DNA from: Populus alba
Lineage: Eukaryota; Streptophyta; Magnoliopsida; Malpighiales; Salicaceae
Length of the DNA stretch: 64,000 bases
NCBI RefSeq assembly: GCF_005239225.2
Contig: NC_133291.1
Coordinates: 1,116,001 to 1,180,000 of the forward strand
Direction of reading: 5' to 3'
The notes below the pieces were generated by a model that saw only the letters and a program-made list of their open reading frames with translations, did no database searches and was not told the DNA's origin. This document shows positions 10,101-20,649 of the stretch, one piece after another (positions within the stretch are counted from its first letter, which is position 1; the number at the start of each line of letters is the position of its first letter). Both the position numbers and the translations under genes were made by a program.

Positions 10101-12668
10101 AGATCAATATAAAAAAAAAAAACCGACAAAGATTATTTTTTTATATATAAAAAAAGTCAATTCTGGGTAAAATAAATGAAAAAAAAAGGGGAAAAAAAAC
10201 GGAAAAAAAAACACGTGGGGAAAGCTACAGCGTTTTAAAGAAATAAACAAAAAAACTAAATTTTCAACCAGCTCAATAGTAAAAAAATAAAATCAACAAA
10301 AATAATTCTGACAAAAACAAAACAAAAAAAATATGTAAAAATTGACAATTTTGGAAAAAAAAACAAATAAAAAAAATAAAAAAAAAACATGTGGGGAAAG
10401 CTAAAGCTAGATTATCATTCAGCTCAATATTGAAAAAATAAATTCGATAAAGATAATTTAAAAAAAAAAATATGGGGAAACACTACAGCAAAACAAAAAC
10501 TATGTAGGGAAAACACTGTAGCAATCCATATTATTTTTTAAAAAAAACTACAAAGCTAAATTCTCAACCAACTTAATATAAAAAAAATAAAATCTACAAA
10601 GATCATTTTGAAAAAAAATAAATAAATAAATCATAAAAAAAACAATGTATGAGAATATTATAGCAATTCACAATATTTTAAAGAAAAAAACTATATAGTT
10701 AAATTTTCAACCAGCTCAATATTTAAAAAAATTAGTAAAAATAATTTTGAAAAAAAAAAAAAGAAAAAAAGAAAAAGTCAATTTTGGGTAAAAAGAAAAA
10801 AAAACATGTAAAAAAAGAAATAAAAAAAAAAACTGCTATAGTGAATTTCCTACGTGTTTTAGAGTTTTTTAATAAATATTTACTAAGATTGACTTGATTC
10901 TAAAATCATGGCAGGTATTCCCATGCAATCAATTGCTACAACTGATGACAATGTTCGTATTAATATGCCTGATCAAAGCCTAAGTGAGTCGAAGAACATT
11001 ATCCTCCAAGGTATTTGCACAAATCTCTCCGTTTTTGTTCCATTTCCTTTTAAGGGGTATGGCAAGCACAGGACATATGTATAGAAGTCCAATTGGGCTG
11101 CATCGTGTCGGCATAAAACATTTCATCATACTAAGTTAATGTACAAAACCTTTAGTTACTGGAGCAATTATCATTACATTGAAAACTTAATACATGCAAG
11201 TTTGATTAGTATACATATATGCTGCTTGTGATAATTTCTCTAATCTGTTTTTGTCCAACTTTTCAGTGTCAAGCAAATTGCGTGGGTTTGCAATAAATCT
11301 CCTCGCATTCTTAGGTAAGCAAAATATATCTGACATCGCTTCATTTCTGTCATCATTATCATGGTTTTATCTGATCACTCTTTAATGGTTGATCCAGGAA
11401 TCAAGCAAATATACGATTTGAAGAAGATCCACTTTTATTCAGATAAAATTCTACGGTGTATGTGTGAGTATATATCAACTCTGGATTATGAGGAATACCT
11501 CAAGGCAGGTGTACATGTATATGGAGCATTGCACAATGCTGTAGAGAATGGCATGGTTGAGTTTATTACTGAGGTGATTAAAGCTTGTCCTCATTTAATG
11601 ATTAGTGGAGATGACAACAAAAGGAACCTATTTATGTCCTCGATTGCAAACCGACAAGAAAAAGTGTTCAGCCTTTTCTATGGACTGGAAGCAGAAAGAG
11701 CAGGAATTGTTTCCCTCGTAGATCGCTCAGGAAATACAATGTTACATTTGGCAGCAAAACTATCACCTCCTTCTCAACTAGCTCGGATCTCTGGTGCAGC
11801 TCTACAGATGCAAAGAGAACTACAATGGTACAAGGTGAGCTTTCTGCACTCAACATCTTTCTACACTACAATGATGGAACCTTGATCAAAGATATTTTAG
11901 AACTGATTAAGACCTGATTGATTTGAATTTAGGCTACTCGTTTACACATTTTCATTGTTATCCAAAAAGAAATAATTTCACTCGAATTCAAAAATCTTGA
12001 TGCAGGAAGTGGAAAGCATTATGAATCCTATGCATAAGGTTGTTCATAATAAGGACAATCAGACAGCCAGGGAATTATTTACGTCTGAGCATAAGGACTT
12101 GCTAGTGAAAGGAGAGCAATGGATGAAAGAAGCAGCAACTTCTTGTACAGTTGTGGGTGCTCTCATCATTACAATTATGTTTACTGCTGCATTTACTGTT
12201 CCCGGCGGCAACGTTCAACAGACCGGCTATCCGGTTTTTAAAGATGAGAAATCTTTTACAGTTTTTATAGTAGCGGATGCAATCTCTCTCTTTTCTTCAT
12301 CAACATCAGTGTTGATGTTCTTAGGAATTCTTACGTCGCGATACGCAGAGGAAGATTTCCTTAAATCCTTGCCCACTAAGTTAATCATCGGCCTTTCCAT
12401 GCTTTTCTTCTCTATTGCAGCCATGATGGTAACCTTCTGTGCTGCTCTTATAATCATGTTGGATGGGAGATTGCAAATTATAATTCCAATTGTACTGCTT
12501 GCTTCTATCCCTGTAACTTTGTTCATGTTGCTGCAATTTCCCCTGCTAGTGGAGATTTTTGTATCCACATATGGACCAGGAATCTTCAACAGAAAAATGA
12601 AACCCTGGTCAAAATCTTCAACATATAGACTGTTAGAGGTTAACAGTTTATCGTTCCAATCTGTTTAG
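7158..12668 (+). CDS. ANK1: Gag-like domain + ankyrin repeats + PGG membrane protein
   Basis: Seven exons fit: 7158-7548, 7640-8128, 8535-8693, 10915-11010, 11267-11314, 11398-11834 and 12006-12668. All have GT/AG borders and keep phase, giving about 760 aa. Residues 1-100 resemble Copia Gag (DUF4219/UBN2: NYDDWSACMKSYMLAQGLWDFIE) without a zinc knuckle. They are followed by an acidic EQSVEAE repeat tail. Residues 130-290 hold three or four ankyrin repeats (TALHVAASTGNLKVVEGLV). Exons 3-6 are the linker and further ankyrin-like helices. Exon 7 is the PGG domain (AAFTVPGG near residue 610) with about four membrane spans. Family knowledge: ITN1/ACD6-like proteins act at membranes in stress and immunity signalling. 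Oddities: a Helitron fills intron 3, and the usual KMKRWY end is replaced by a longer tail after KMKPW. The start ATG was chosen because all paralogs keep M-T-T from this codon. Confidence 0.8.
9325..10863 (-). mobile_element. Helitron-like element inside ANK1 intron 3
   Basis: Read on the minus strand, the 3' end is a GC-rich hairpin region around GGCATCGCGCGGG, about 12 nt from a terminal CTAG, followed by T. These are Helitron 3' features, and the same terminus occurs at 26528-26557. The probable 5' end is TCTAAAACACGTAGG at 10863, though the preceding base is not the expected A. The interior is A-rich, with degenerate repeated blocks containing TCATGAAAGTTTGATAATTAAATA and TTAACCCG motifs. 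No Rep/helicase frame, so non-autonomous. ANK3 intron 3 (41082-41592) lacks it and supplies the empty site. Confidence 0.7.
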
Positions 12669-13030
12669 CAATTCCTATTTCCCCGGGATGAGCTGTTTTC
12701 TGTTCTACAATTCTGTCAGTAAGTCCTATTCTTATGGGGCTAGTTGTTTTCTGTTCCTCGTCTGTTACCACGTTTAGAGTATGTATAGCGTGGATTGTTT
12801 GTAAAAGGCTATATAAGACTTCTCATTCATGACTGTGTGCTGCTGTAGTTTCTTCCGAGTCTTTTTCTACAAATGGCTATAAATTAAGTTTGCTCGTGAT
12901 TTTGCCATCAATTAAGTTCCTTTTTTAATAATAATAAAAAAAATAATTAGTTAAACATGCATGTTCCTACCTCACACACTAATAAAAGAATAAAACAAAT
13001 AGCACAAGATATATGAACAAAACCAGATTG
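12669..13030 (+). other. ANK1 3' flank
   Basis: Matches the ANK3 3' flank (43483-43760) closely, including CCCCGGGATGAGCTGTTTTCTG, so it was duplicated with the gene. Polyadenylation-type AATAAA-like signals are present in the ANK3 copy (near 43720). From 12975 it resembles the sequence before ANK1 and ANK4 (about 6489), suggesting the start of another unit that the next element cut off. Confidence 0.55.
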
Positions 13031-13035
13031 ATTCT

Positions 13036-14384
13036 GTTTGAGAATTATTATAACCCAATTTTTAAATAAATAATACAAAATAAATGGATAAAAATAATGG
13101 AGTTAAGATAATATAAAATTGTAGTTTGAAGATGCAATTGTTAAATTTAAGAGTCAATTGGTCAATAATTGAAGAATTAATAAGTTTGAAAATTTAATTA
13201 AAATTTGGATTAATTTAATTAATGAAGAATTAATAAGTTTGCGTACTTAATTAAACTTTGATTTAATTAATTAAATAAATTCAGGGATTTAATTGGAATT
13301 AACCCAAGGGCACAATTAGAAATCAATTTTTACTTATTAGGATCCCAATTGTTAAGTTTAAATTGTTTAGGGACCAAACTCAAAAACAAATGTCCGAGGA
13401 CACAACGGCGCCGTTTTGGAAGCAGTGTTCATTGTCTCCTTCGTTGCACGCAGATGAAGCCGGTTTAACAGGGAATGTATAGCTGCCCACGATGATCAAG
13501 GCCAACAATCCGGACTCTTCTGGAAGGCAGGGGCGAACGTGCCCCATGATCTGGGGACACGAACGCGCAGAGAGAGGAACGTGCCTCACGATCGTGAGGC
13601 ACGAAGCCATTCTCTGGCTTTATAAAAGCCAGAGAAGGCCATGAAGGCAGAGGAGGAACAGAAAGGAGAGGAATTAAAGGGAGCCGAAAATCAGAGAAGA
13701 AAAACCCAGCATAAAAAGGGGAACAAAAAAAAACGGGAACAAAGACTCAAGCAAAATCCAGAAAAAGGCCTCAGCAACACAGAGACATGAATTAGCCTTG
13801 CTATTGTCTTCGTCCCTGCAGAAAAAGAAGAACCCGAAATCAGTAAAAAAAAAAATAAACAGACGAACAGGGAGAGAGAGCTGAGGATAGAACCCAGAAC
13901 ACAGGGGAATGAGCAGCGGAACGAGTGGAAGACGAAAACAGAGAGGGAGTGAACCAGCAGGAGGCAGATCACAAAACGAATAAAAAACAGAGGACCAGAA
14001 GGGGACGGGAGCAAAAAAACAGAGCAAAAATCCAGAGAAACAAAAAGGGCACAAATTCACAGAAAAGAGGAGCGAAAAGCAGAGGAACAACCATCGGCTT
14101 CGTTCCTGCACAAAAAAGGAACAACCCAGAAATCAGTCAAAATAAATCCAGCCAGCGTCTTCATCATCTCAAAAGCTACGGGAACACGAAAGCAATCGGT
14201 GAACACAGAAGCAAAGGAAAGAAGAAGAACGAGCAGAAGAGAAAAGGTAGTGTCGGCCAGCCAGAGCTTCACCATCGTCTTCATCGCCTCACAGAGCAGG
14301 TACGCCGTTCCCCTCCATTTCTGTTCTCCGTTCAAATTGAGTTGCAATTACACTGTGCGAAGGTAATTTAATTACCTTTGCACA
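13036..14384 (+). mobile_element. Probable solo LTR (Gypsy-like), about 1.35 kb
   Basis: The stretch starts TGTTTGAGAATT and ends TTTGCACA. An AT-rich first third is followed by a TATA box (TTTATAAAAG near 13620) and a purine-rich downstream part, the layout of a large plant Gypsy LTR. Flanks GATTC (13031-13035) and GATCA (14385-14389) are only an imperfect target duplication, so the borders are tentative. Its open frames (for example 13674-14111 minus and 13925-14371 plus) are low complexity and are not taken as genes. Confidence 0.45.
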
Positions 14385-14469
14385 GATCAAGGCACGCGTG
14401 AACTCACTTCAAATCTTATCATTTCTATTTATTTAATAAAAAAAAATTAAACACAATGTAACGTGATGT

Positions 14470-14530
14470 TACTTGCTCCCCTGGCACATGACAGTCTTCA
14501 AGTACTATATGGAAGGCAGGGGAGCATAAA
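14470..14530. repeat. Short inverted repeat GCTCCCCTG / CAGGGGAGC
   Basis: Nine-base arms about 40 bp apart could form a hairpin or be the ends of a tiny element. No target duplication is obvious. Confidence 0.4.
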
Positions 14531-14819
14531 GGATTTACTGGTTTTTCTTACCCTTTTATGCTAAGCAATGCAGGAACCAAATTAAATGTTATTTTATTGA
14601 TTATGTCTTCGATATTAGTTTGATGGGTTCGGTATTAGTCTGATTAATAATTATTTCTTGATTAAAAGTTTACACAGATGCATGCTTCCTCTCTCTCACG
14701 AATATTTTCAATGGTGAATTTCTCAACCCCAGAATAATGAAAAGAGTCATGAAATGTTGATTTATATTTGGAATCTACGGTTTGCAGCTTCATTTCTTGG
14801 TATAAAATCTCCAATGCAG

Positions 14820-15725
14820 TACAAATGGAGAAGAACGGTACAAAAATCTGGTCTAAGATCTGGGATGAACTTCGGATTTTGGAGGGACTCGAGTGTTTGA
14901 TGCATTCATCAATGCAACAAATATGGCTTCCCAAATTGGTTTTTATCAGCAGTTGCTTTAAGAAAAAGTTTAAACCAAACAAGACCTCAACTCTTCCATT
15001 GCCCTGGTGTCCCTAGCAGGCAATGACTACCCTAAACTACATTGCTGTTCTGTGTGTGCTCATGGTGCTAGACTGATAGGGGAGGTAATCTGTGGCAATA
15101 CAACATATCACTGTCTCTTAACTAATTTTTCAGAATCAACAACATATAATGATCCATTAATTAACTAATTTTTCAGAATCAACAACATATGATGATCCAT
15201 TAATTAACTATTTAATCAGTTAATTCTAAAAAACCAGAACAAAACAGTATCTTGTTATCAACGTTAGGATTTACCAGCCTTCACAACATCGCTTATCAGA
15301 ATTGACAGCCTTCTGCCTGCCTGAAAAGAATAGCAGTGACAACATCGTGGCCTCTTGGATGCCTGCCCATATTGACAGCCTTCTCTTCATATCAGAATTA
15401 CAGTGAGACGTGGAATATTGCCTCCAAGTTCCACAACCAGAAATTGCAGCAAGCAATACGAAGGATGAACAGTGAGAGCAGGGTATGCACGTACGACACT
15501 CTGAATCTCTATACTGCATTCATGTCCAAACAGAATAATGCGCGAAACTTGAAGCTCAGGACTCTCCTTATTCCATGTTGTGTGGGTGTGACAAGCAACT
15601 TTGATAGGACTGGAGCAAAAAAGTATGTGGTGTGCGAGAAGCCAGAGAATGACTGGCATGAAAGTTCTTGTCTCTGGAATCCTCACTTCGTCAACTCTAT
15701 TAGGAACATTCAGAGGAAAAAAAAT
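14820..15725 (+). pseudogene. GDSL esterase/lipase pseudogene (block 1)
   Basis: Pieces match a plant GDSL esterase of the At5g03610-like group (recalled, not searched). In order they read GMNFGF..., FDAFINATNMASQIGFYQQ, KQDLNSSIALVSLAGNDY (14980-15040), PLGCLPILTAFSSYQNYSE, ASKFHNQKLQQAIRRMNSES, and PCCVGVTSNFDRTGAKKYVV. The last is the C-terminal block that normally leads to the catalytic Asp-His segment. Defects visible are an extra T near 14880 that shifts frame, two in-frame TAA codons between GFYQQ and SIALVSL, a lost GNYSCG-type stretch, and no recognisable catalytic DxxHP end. The N-terminal GDS block is absent. It is the duplicate of the copy at 47461-48092/55015. Confidence 0.7.
15120..15212 (+). 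repeat. 43-bp tandem duplication in the GDSL intron
   Basis: ACTAATTTTTCAGAATCAAC begins at 15121 and again at 15164, followed by near-identical sequence. Block 2 (47580-47640) has a single unit, so the duplication arose after the blocks separated. Confidence 0.8.
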
Positions 15726-15833
15726 ATATTAAGAAGAAAACTAGCAGCTTTCATGCATGATTTCATTTCCTTACTTGCTCTTGTCGTGAGCAGCTTGATT
15801 ACGTAATTAAAGGGACAAAAAATTGAAAACAAT

Positions 15834-15868
15834 GGCGTCGCCCGGATAACCAACTATACCACGACACC
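15834..15868 (-). pseudogene. Internally deleted tRNA-Val(AAC)
   Basis: The 5' acceptor and D-arm half and the 3' acceptor half match the intact gene at 55177-55250, but 38 bp are missing, removing the anticodon arm and most of the T arm, including the B box. Only 35 bp of body remain. The flanks on both sides match the other block. It cannot give a functional tRNA. Confidence 0.9.
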
Positions 15869-16490
15869 CTGATGCCACCATCAAAACTTACTATGTTTAT
15901 ATATCTATATATGATTTCCAAGCTGACAATTAAACTTGAATGACTCGTCATTGTTTTCTTTTACAATTAAACTTGCAAAAAACTGTTAGTTAGTAGATAC
16001 TAAGCAAGTCTGAATTATTATTATTATTTTTTATCTATCCATGAATTATTATTATTATTACTATTTCTTTTCATCTATCCATCCATAAGTTTGAACACCA
16101 GAGTCTTTGTCTTCTATGTGTTGGTTTTTTTTTTTAATTTTTATTAACTGTATTTCTTTCATAGATGAAAGGAGACAAAAGCATTTGTTGAGCTGTAGAA
16201 ATTACTTTCAGTATATCTTTTCAAGATTTGAAAAAAATTAGTCCCGATGAGTGAGTCCATGGAAAGGAGGTGATCAAGCCCAAGAACAGGGAGCACAGGG
16301 TGTGGTTGATTAAGGGGTAAGACGACCAGTGAACAAAACACGAATAGGAAAACCCATGAACGAATTTTCTTGATTATTAATTTATACTTGACGGACTAAA
16401 TGAATGAAACAATTTGAGAAAACAAATAACACATCGTTATGTCTGCACACTTGATCGAGAAAATCTTCAAGGAAAAAAAGAAAGGAAAAA
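15869..16490. other. Shared flank between tRNA remnant and peroxidase A
   Basis: 15869-16238 matches 55251-55605. 16240-16490 is the 3' flank of peroxidase A and matches the downstream regions of B (22835-23080) and D (63667-63930) in reverse, including CACTCATCGGGACTAATTTT. No gene seen. Confidence 0.65.
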
Positions 16491-17274
16491 CTAGTTGTTG
16501 ACAGCACTGCAAATCCTCCTTATCTGCCCGGAAGATCCAGTGAGAAGACCTATATCTCCCATTTTGATCATGGCAGATCCAAAATCTGATTTGAATCTTG
16601 CAGGGTTCCTGCTGTATTCAGAGACAATGCTGTCCGTGGAGCCTCCATTGAAAAGCACTTGATCTGACTGAAGGAGACCCTTGTTTTGCATCAGATTCTT
16701 GAAGTAATTGTTGTCGAAAGAATTGGGAGTGACCAAATCGAGCGGGGCTAAGGTTGAGTCGCTGCCAACACGTGGACAGCGCCTCCTGCGGGTGCTAGCG
16801 AATCCGGCATCGATATTGCTGTGATTGTATATCCTTTCACGGAAAGTGAAGCATTGAGCTTGTCCGAGAGTATGCGAACCTGACAAGGCAACCATGTCCC
16901 TTGCAGTTAGGCCTTTCTTTTGGAAGCGAGAAATAAGACTCTCCAGGCTTTCAAAGAAGGCAGGTAACTCTGCGTTGGCTAAACTTCGACTGGCTCATAA
17001 GTACACTGGCTCCAAGATAATACATAATCAGAGAGGAGCAGTGTGGTTGCCAAAAGTAGTCGCAAGAGTACCTGGACAAAGCAATCGTGAAAGTGGAAGC
17101 GGATGAGAGACGCAGTCATTCTCCTGTCGCTCGCAATTGCACTTCTGATAGAAGTTCGGATCGCGCTAAGCGCATTAGGACAGGAGCTGTCGTAAAATGC
17201 AGGGGAGAGTTGTGCGTGGCATGCAAGAACAGCACGAACATGAAAGAAGCTGCTGCTCCTGCTTTTGCTGCCAT
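16491..17274 (-). pseudogene. Class III peroxidase pseudogene A
   Basis: Exon 1 (17072-17274) begins [16 protein letters not shown] like B and D. It lost 10 bp in the signal peptide region (after LFL), which shifts the frame; exon 1 is 203 nt against 213. Intron 1 starts normally at 17071, but at about 16992 the sequence jumps straight into exon 3. The end of intron 1, all of exon 2 ([16 protein letters not shown]) and the start of exon 3 are gone. The rest of exon 3, from [11 protein letters not shown] through [12 protein letters not shown] to the stop, is intact. The lost part holds calcium-site and disulfide residues, so no active enzyme is possible. Confidence 0.93.
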
Positions 17275-17410
17275 TTCTTTGAGTCGTCTAATTGCAAGAC
17301 TAATTTTTACTCTCACAAAATTAATCTATAGCTTTTGCAAATCAATCAGTTATCAAATATAGAATTGAGAAAAGGGATAGAAGATGAAGAAGAATGCATG
17401 GGAGCTCATC

Positions 17411-17418
17411 CTTTTATA
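17411..17418 (-). promoter_or_regulatory. TATA box of peroxidase A
   Basis: TATAAAAG on the minus strand, about 135 bp from the A start codon, in sequence matching the D promoter (62366-62373). The promoter outlived the gene body. Confidence 0.6.
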
Positions 17419-18641
17419 GAAGGAAAATGAAGCACACTCGTAACGCGTTCGATTTTTTTATGACTGCATGCCATCATGAGGTAACCCGTCTTTGTTCTTA
17501 CCGATTCAACTAGAGAATCATTCTATCCTTCAATTCACTATTAAAAAAATCCCTTTTTTCTGCACCAAGCGCTGCCTTTTCTGGCGGTGAATATAATACG
17601 GGACGACGATGTGCTACATGGAAACATCCTTGTTTTCTAGTACGTTGGTCAAGTGTCTTATTCAGTCCTTTATGAGGGATATGCGTTGATTTTGTACGGA
17701 CATCACATACTTTTTCAATCATGAGACAATTAGAAAATTTCAAAGACAAGCATTGACGAATTCTACAGGGATAATTATCCAAAGATATGATTACCCATAC
17801 AATTTTCAGAAAGATTTATTTGTGAGAGCTCACTGGTTTCGTGGTGGTAAGAAGACAAATTCTTTATTTTCTTAAAGAAAATATGATTTTATCTATGATG
17901 ATAAAATAAAGTGATATTAAATAGAATTATTCTACAACCACCTTGCAGACGTAAATTCTTTACTCTTACATGTCATTTGGTATTATGAAATTATAAAGAG
18001 GTGATCGAAATAAGTTTTCAAAACAAATAGGAGTGTTACATTTTTTAAACAATTGATTGTATTTTTTTGTTATAAAAAATAACATTATTTTAAAACTCAA
18101 TCTTTTTTGGCAGCTTAACTCGAGACCCAAGTGATTCGATGCCTTGTTTGGGCTGATTTCTAACAAAAATAAAAAGTTAACCAGATTAACAAGTGATCTC
18201 ATCAATCATGTAAAAATCTAGTCAAAATTTGTTAATTCTTTCATTTTTTTTTCAAATTTAATTTTAAAGTTCACATTGTTTTGATATTTATTTTTAAAAA
18301 AATAAGGTCAACGTAACTTAATCTGTGATTTTAAAATAACAGAAGACTAGTCCCGAGTTAACCTTAGATCGGGTTTTAAAAGGAAAAAAAATAGCAGTTC
18401 TAAAAACAAATAATTGATCAAATGTGGAGGCTGGAAATGATTCCAAATCATAATAAATTATATAAGTTTTCAACCAAGCATTAATTTCTATATGGATGTG
18501 GTCATAGTCCATATTTTTCAAATACGTCAAAGGAACTAATTACCAGTAAGCATACTAACTAACCAGCTGTAATATCAGGCCAAATTAATTACTCTGTAAT
18601 TCATCGAAAATTTCAAGTGGCAAGTTTTCCTTTCTTGGCTG
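17419..18641 (-). other. Upstream region of peroxidase A, shared with peroxidase D
   Basis: Reverse complement of 61140-62365 with only scattered differences. It includes a 90-codon open frame at 17510-17782 that is also open in the D copy (62000-62272), and a 79-codon frame at 17966-18205 matched by 61568-61807. I do not recognise either product. Confidence 0.7.
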
Positions 18642-19577
18642 TGTCACATGTGTGCGGCAGCGCGGCGATCGTCCACCCTCAATGAGAATAAATAATTGGA
18701 ATATGGTTTTATTCCTGGCAAAACAAGTAGAGACAAGGAATTCTTGTCTCCTATCAATAAAGAAAAAAAATTGAATGGGAGTCGCCACCTAGTATTCTGG
18801 TTACTAGGAACCCTAACTGGTCTCAGAGTTTGGGTTCTGGTTAGAGGAGATTGGCGAAAGGAATCTCAGTCTATCCTAACCATACACAGAGTTTTGTTTC
18901 TAGTCAGAGGGGATTGGTAAAAGAAATCTCAATATTAGCCCAACCGTACATAACTTTTTTGCTTTGATACAAAAAACTAGCCGAATGGGATTTTCTAGCC
19001 AGTCAAGATGGAGGAGATCGGTTTTGAAAATATAGGTTTGTCTATCTTTACAACACTTACTATGCAAAAGCTTTACTCCGTAAGTATTATAAAGAGGAGG
19101 CATATGTTGTAATTCATTTTTGGGTCCTCATATAAAAAATAATAAAATACAAAAAAATATAAAAAAATATATTATAAAAAAAATATAACAGTGAAAAAAT
19201 ACCAGAGCGCCCCTAAAAATAAATTGATAGAAGAAAATGTGCTGAAAATTTGTATAAAATTCTGACGAAAAAAAAAAATTAAAAAAATATATTTATATGG
19301 GCCGGACCCGGCCATCTCAGCGGGCTAGGCCAAGCCCAGCCACAATCATGGGCTGGTTACTGTGTCTAAGCACAGTAACCAACCCTTTGTAATTTGCAGA
19401 ACGTGAATGAATTCACGTTCTGCATGAAGATGCAGAAATCACAAACAAAAGGAGACAGAGGCGGGGCAGCCGGATGGTGTACCTGCGGTGGCATCGAGGC
19501 GGTGTTGCTGGCGGCGGAGGCATGGTGGCCGGCGGTTTTCCTTCTCTCTCTCCTCTTTTTTTTTTTTTTTTACAAGA
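18642..19577 (-). mobile_element. Solo LTR of the Tat/Ogre-like family, 936 bp
   Basis: Flanked by the exact 5-bp repeat GGCTG (18637-18641 and 19578-19582), and absent from the paralogous place near 61115, which reads straight through. It starts TGTCACATGTG. It contains the family signature GGGAGTCGCCACCTAGTA (18780) and the following TACTAGGAACC...CTGGTCTCAGAG block, also seen at 51762, 57709 and 58647, and a near-perfect palindrome (19397-19424). The right end is poly-T/TACAAGA and not a clean CA. Orientation is by analogy with the minus-strand TATA boxes in the longer members. Confidence 0.7.
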
Positions 19578-20354
19578 GGCTGCATGGTGGTAATATACTC
19601 ATTTACATTTCCTTTTCTGCTTGGTGGCACCGCGTAGCTTTACCATATCCTCAATTTCCAGGCTGATGAGAGAAAGAAGCAGGCCCCCTTTTGTTTCGTT
19701 TCCTGAAAAAAATTTTGTTTTACCAAACATGGCCTTACAACAAAATAAAAATAAATAATAATAAAAATATATTTTTATGTATTGTATACAATCAAATCTC
19801 TTAAAAAATAAAATCATATCTTGTTTAAAAAATAAAATACATAGTATGTTTTATTTTTTAGCATGCATTTTGAATTCCATAACTAATTTACTAAGTCCTT
19901 GAGAATTTGATCAATATTTTAATAGCTCATAAAATTTTAATTAATGAGAATTAATGGTTAATATTATGGTATAAATATTAGACTTACAAGTAGGTTGTTT
20001 TATAATATCAGGAATTAACTAGAAAGTTCTCAGAATTATTATGAATATTCACTAATTTTAATGAGAAATATTTTTCACCACAATGCACAAGTTATGGAAA
20101 ACTCTTCCGCTTTTCAGGACGGGTGAACCATGTCAGGACACCTACATGGATCATCTCCTTAAGAATTAATTTAGACACACGGGTCCATAATAAATTTGAA
20201 AAGCAAGATTTAGCCACACGAATAAATCTTAATTCTAAGTCAGTAGACAAACCACTAGTTAGAAATTCATTAAAATCTTTAAATTAAATTCACATTACAT
20301 AATACAATTTATTTCAGTTAGGATGCGCGTGGATTTTTTCCTGATAGTACTGAG
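19578..20354. repeat. Peroxidase upstream pieces and LTR-derived repeat
   Basis: 19578-19690 is peroxidase intergenic sequence (compare 61010-61130). About 19690-20330 is a repeat also present at 23960-24640 and 1150-1400, with shared phrases such as ACCAAACATGGCCTTACAAC and AAATACATAGTATGTTTTATTTTTTAGCATGC. It interrupts the intergenic region relative to block 2. No gene. Confidence 0.55.
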
Positions 20355-20643
20355 CATAGTTTTAAAACCCGGACCGATCCGGGACCCGACCGACCCGGGC
20401 ATGAGACCGGTCCGGGTGGAGGCCAAAACCCACATGGGAATTAGCCCGGCCAGACCCGGTCTACCCGGGACCCGGCTAACCCGGCAAGACCCGGCCTCAA
20501 ACCCGTTGACTTTTATTTTTTTTTGTTTTTTTTACTAAAATGACGTCGTTTTGATTTAAAAAAAAAAAATAAAATTGACCCGGTCGACCTGGCAACCCGG
20601 GCCTTGGACCTAGCCGACCACCGGGCCGGGTCTTAAAACTATG
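20355..20643. mobile_element. hAT-type MITE, 289 bp
   Basis: Terminal inverted repeats CATAGTTTTAAAACCCGG and CATAGTTTTAAGACCCGG (reverse of the right end) match at 17 of 18 bases. An exact 8-bp target duplication GTACTGAG flanks it (20347-20354 and 20644-20651), the size made by hAT transposases. The interior is unusually rich in CCGG/CCCGG words around a short poly-A/T core, so it has many CpG sites. No coding capacity. Confidence 0.92.
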
Positions 20644-20649
20644 GTACTG

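Noticed and set aside
12227..12589. 120-codon antisense frame, also open at 43095-43457 and partly 36753-37082
   Set aside because: It is the complement of the conserved PGG exon; its conservation follows from the sense protein, and it has no recognisable domain.
13674..14371. Overlapping 145-, 107- and 148-codon frames on both strands
   Set aside because: Purine/pyrimidine-biased LTR-like sequence; the protein strings are low complexity and overlap on opposite strands.
19394..19666. Gly/Ala-rich 90-codon frame
   Set aside because: Lies across the end of a solo LTR and a poly-T run; composition reflects a GC-rich LTR segment.
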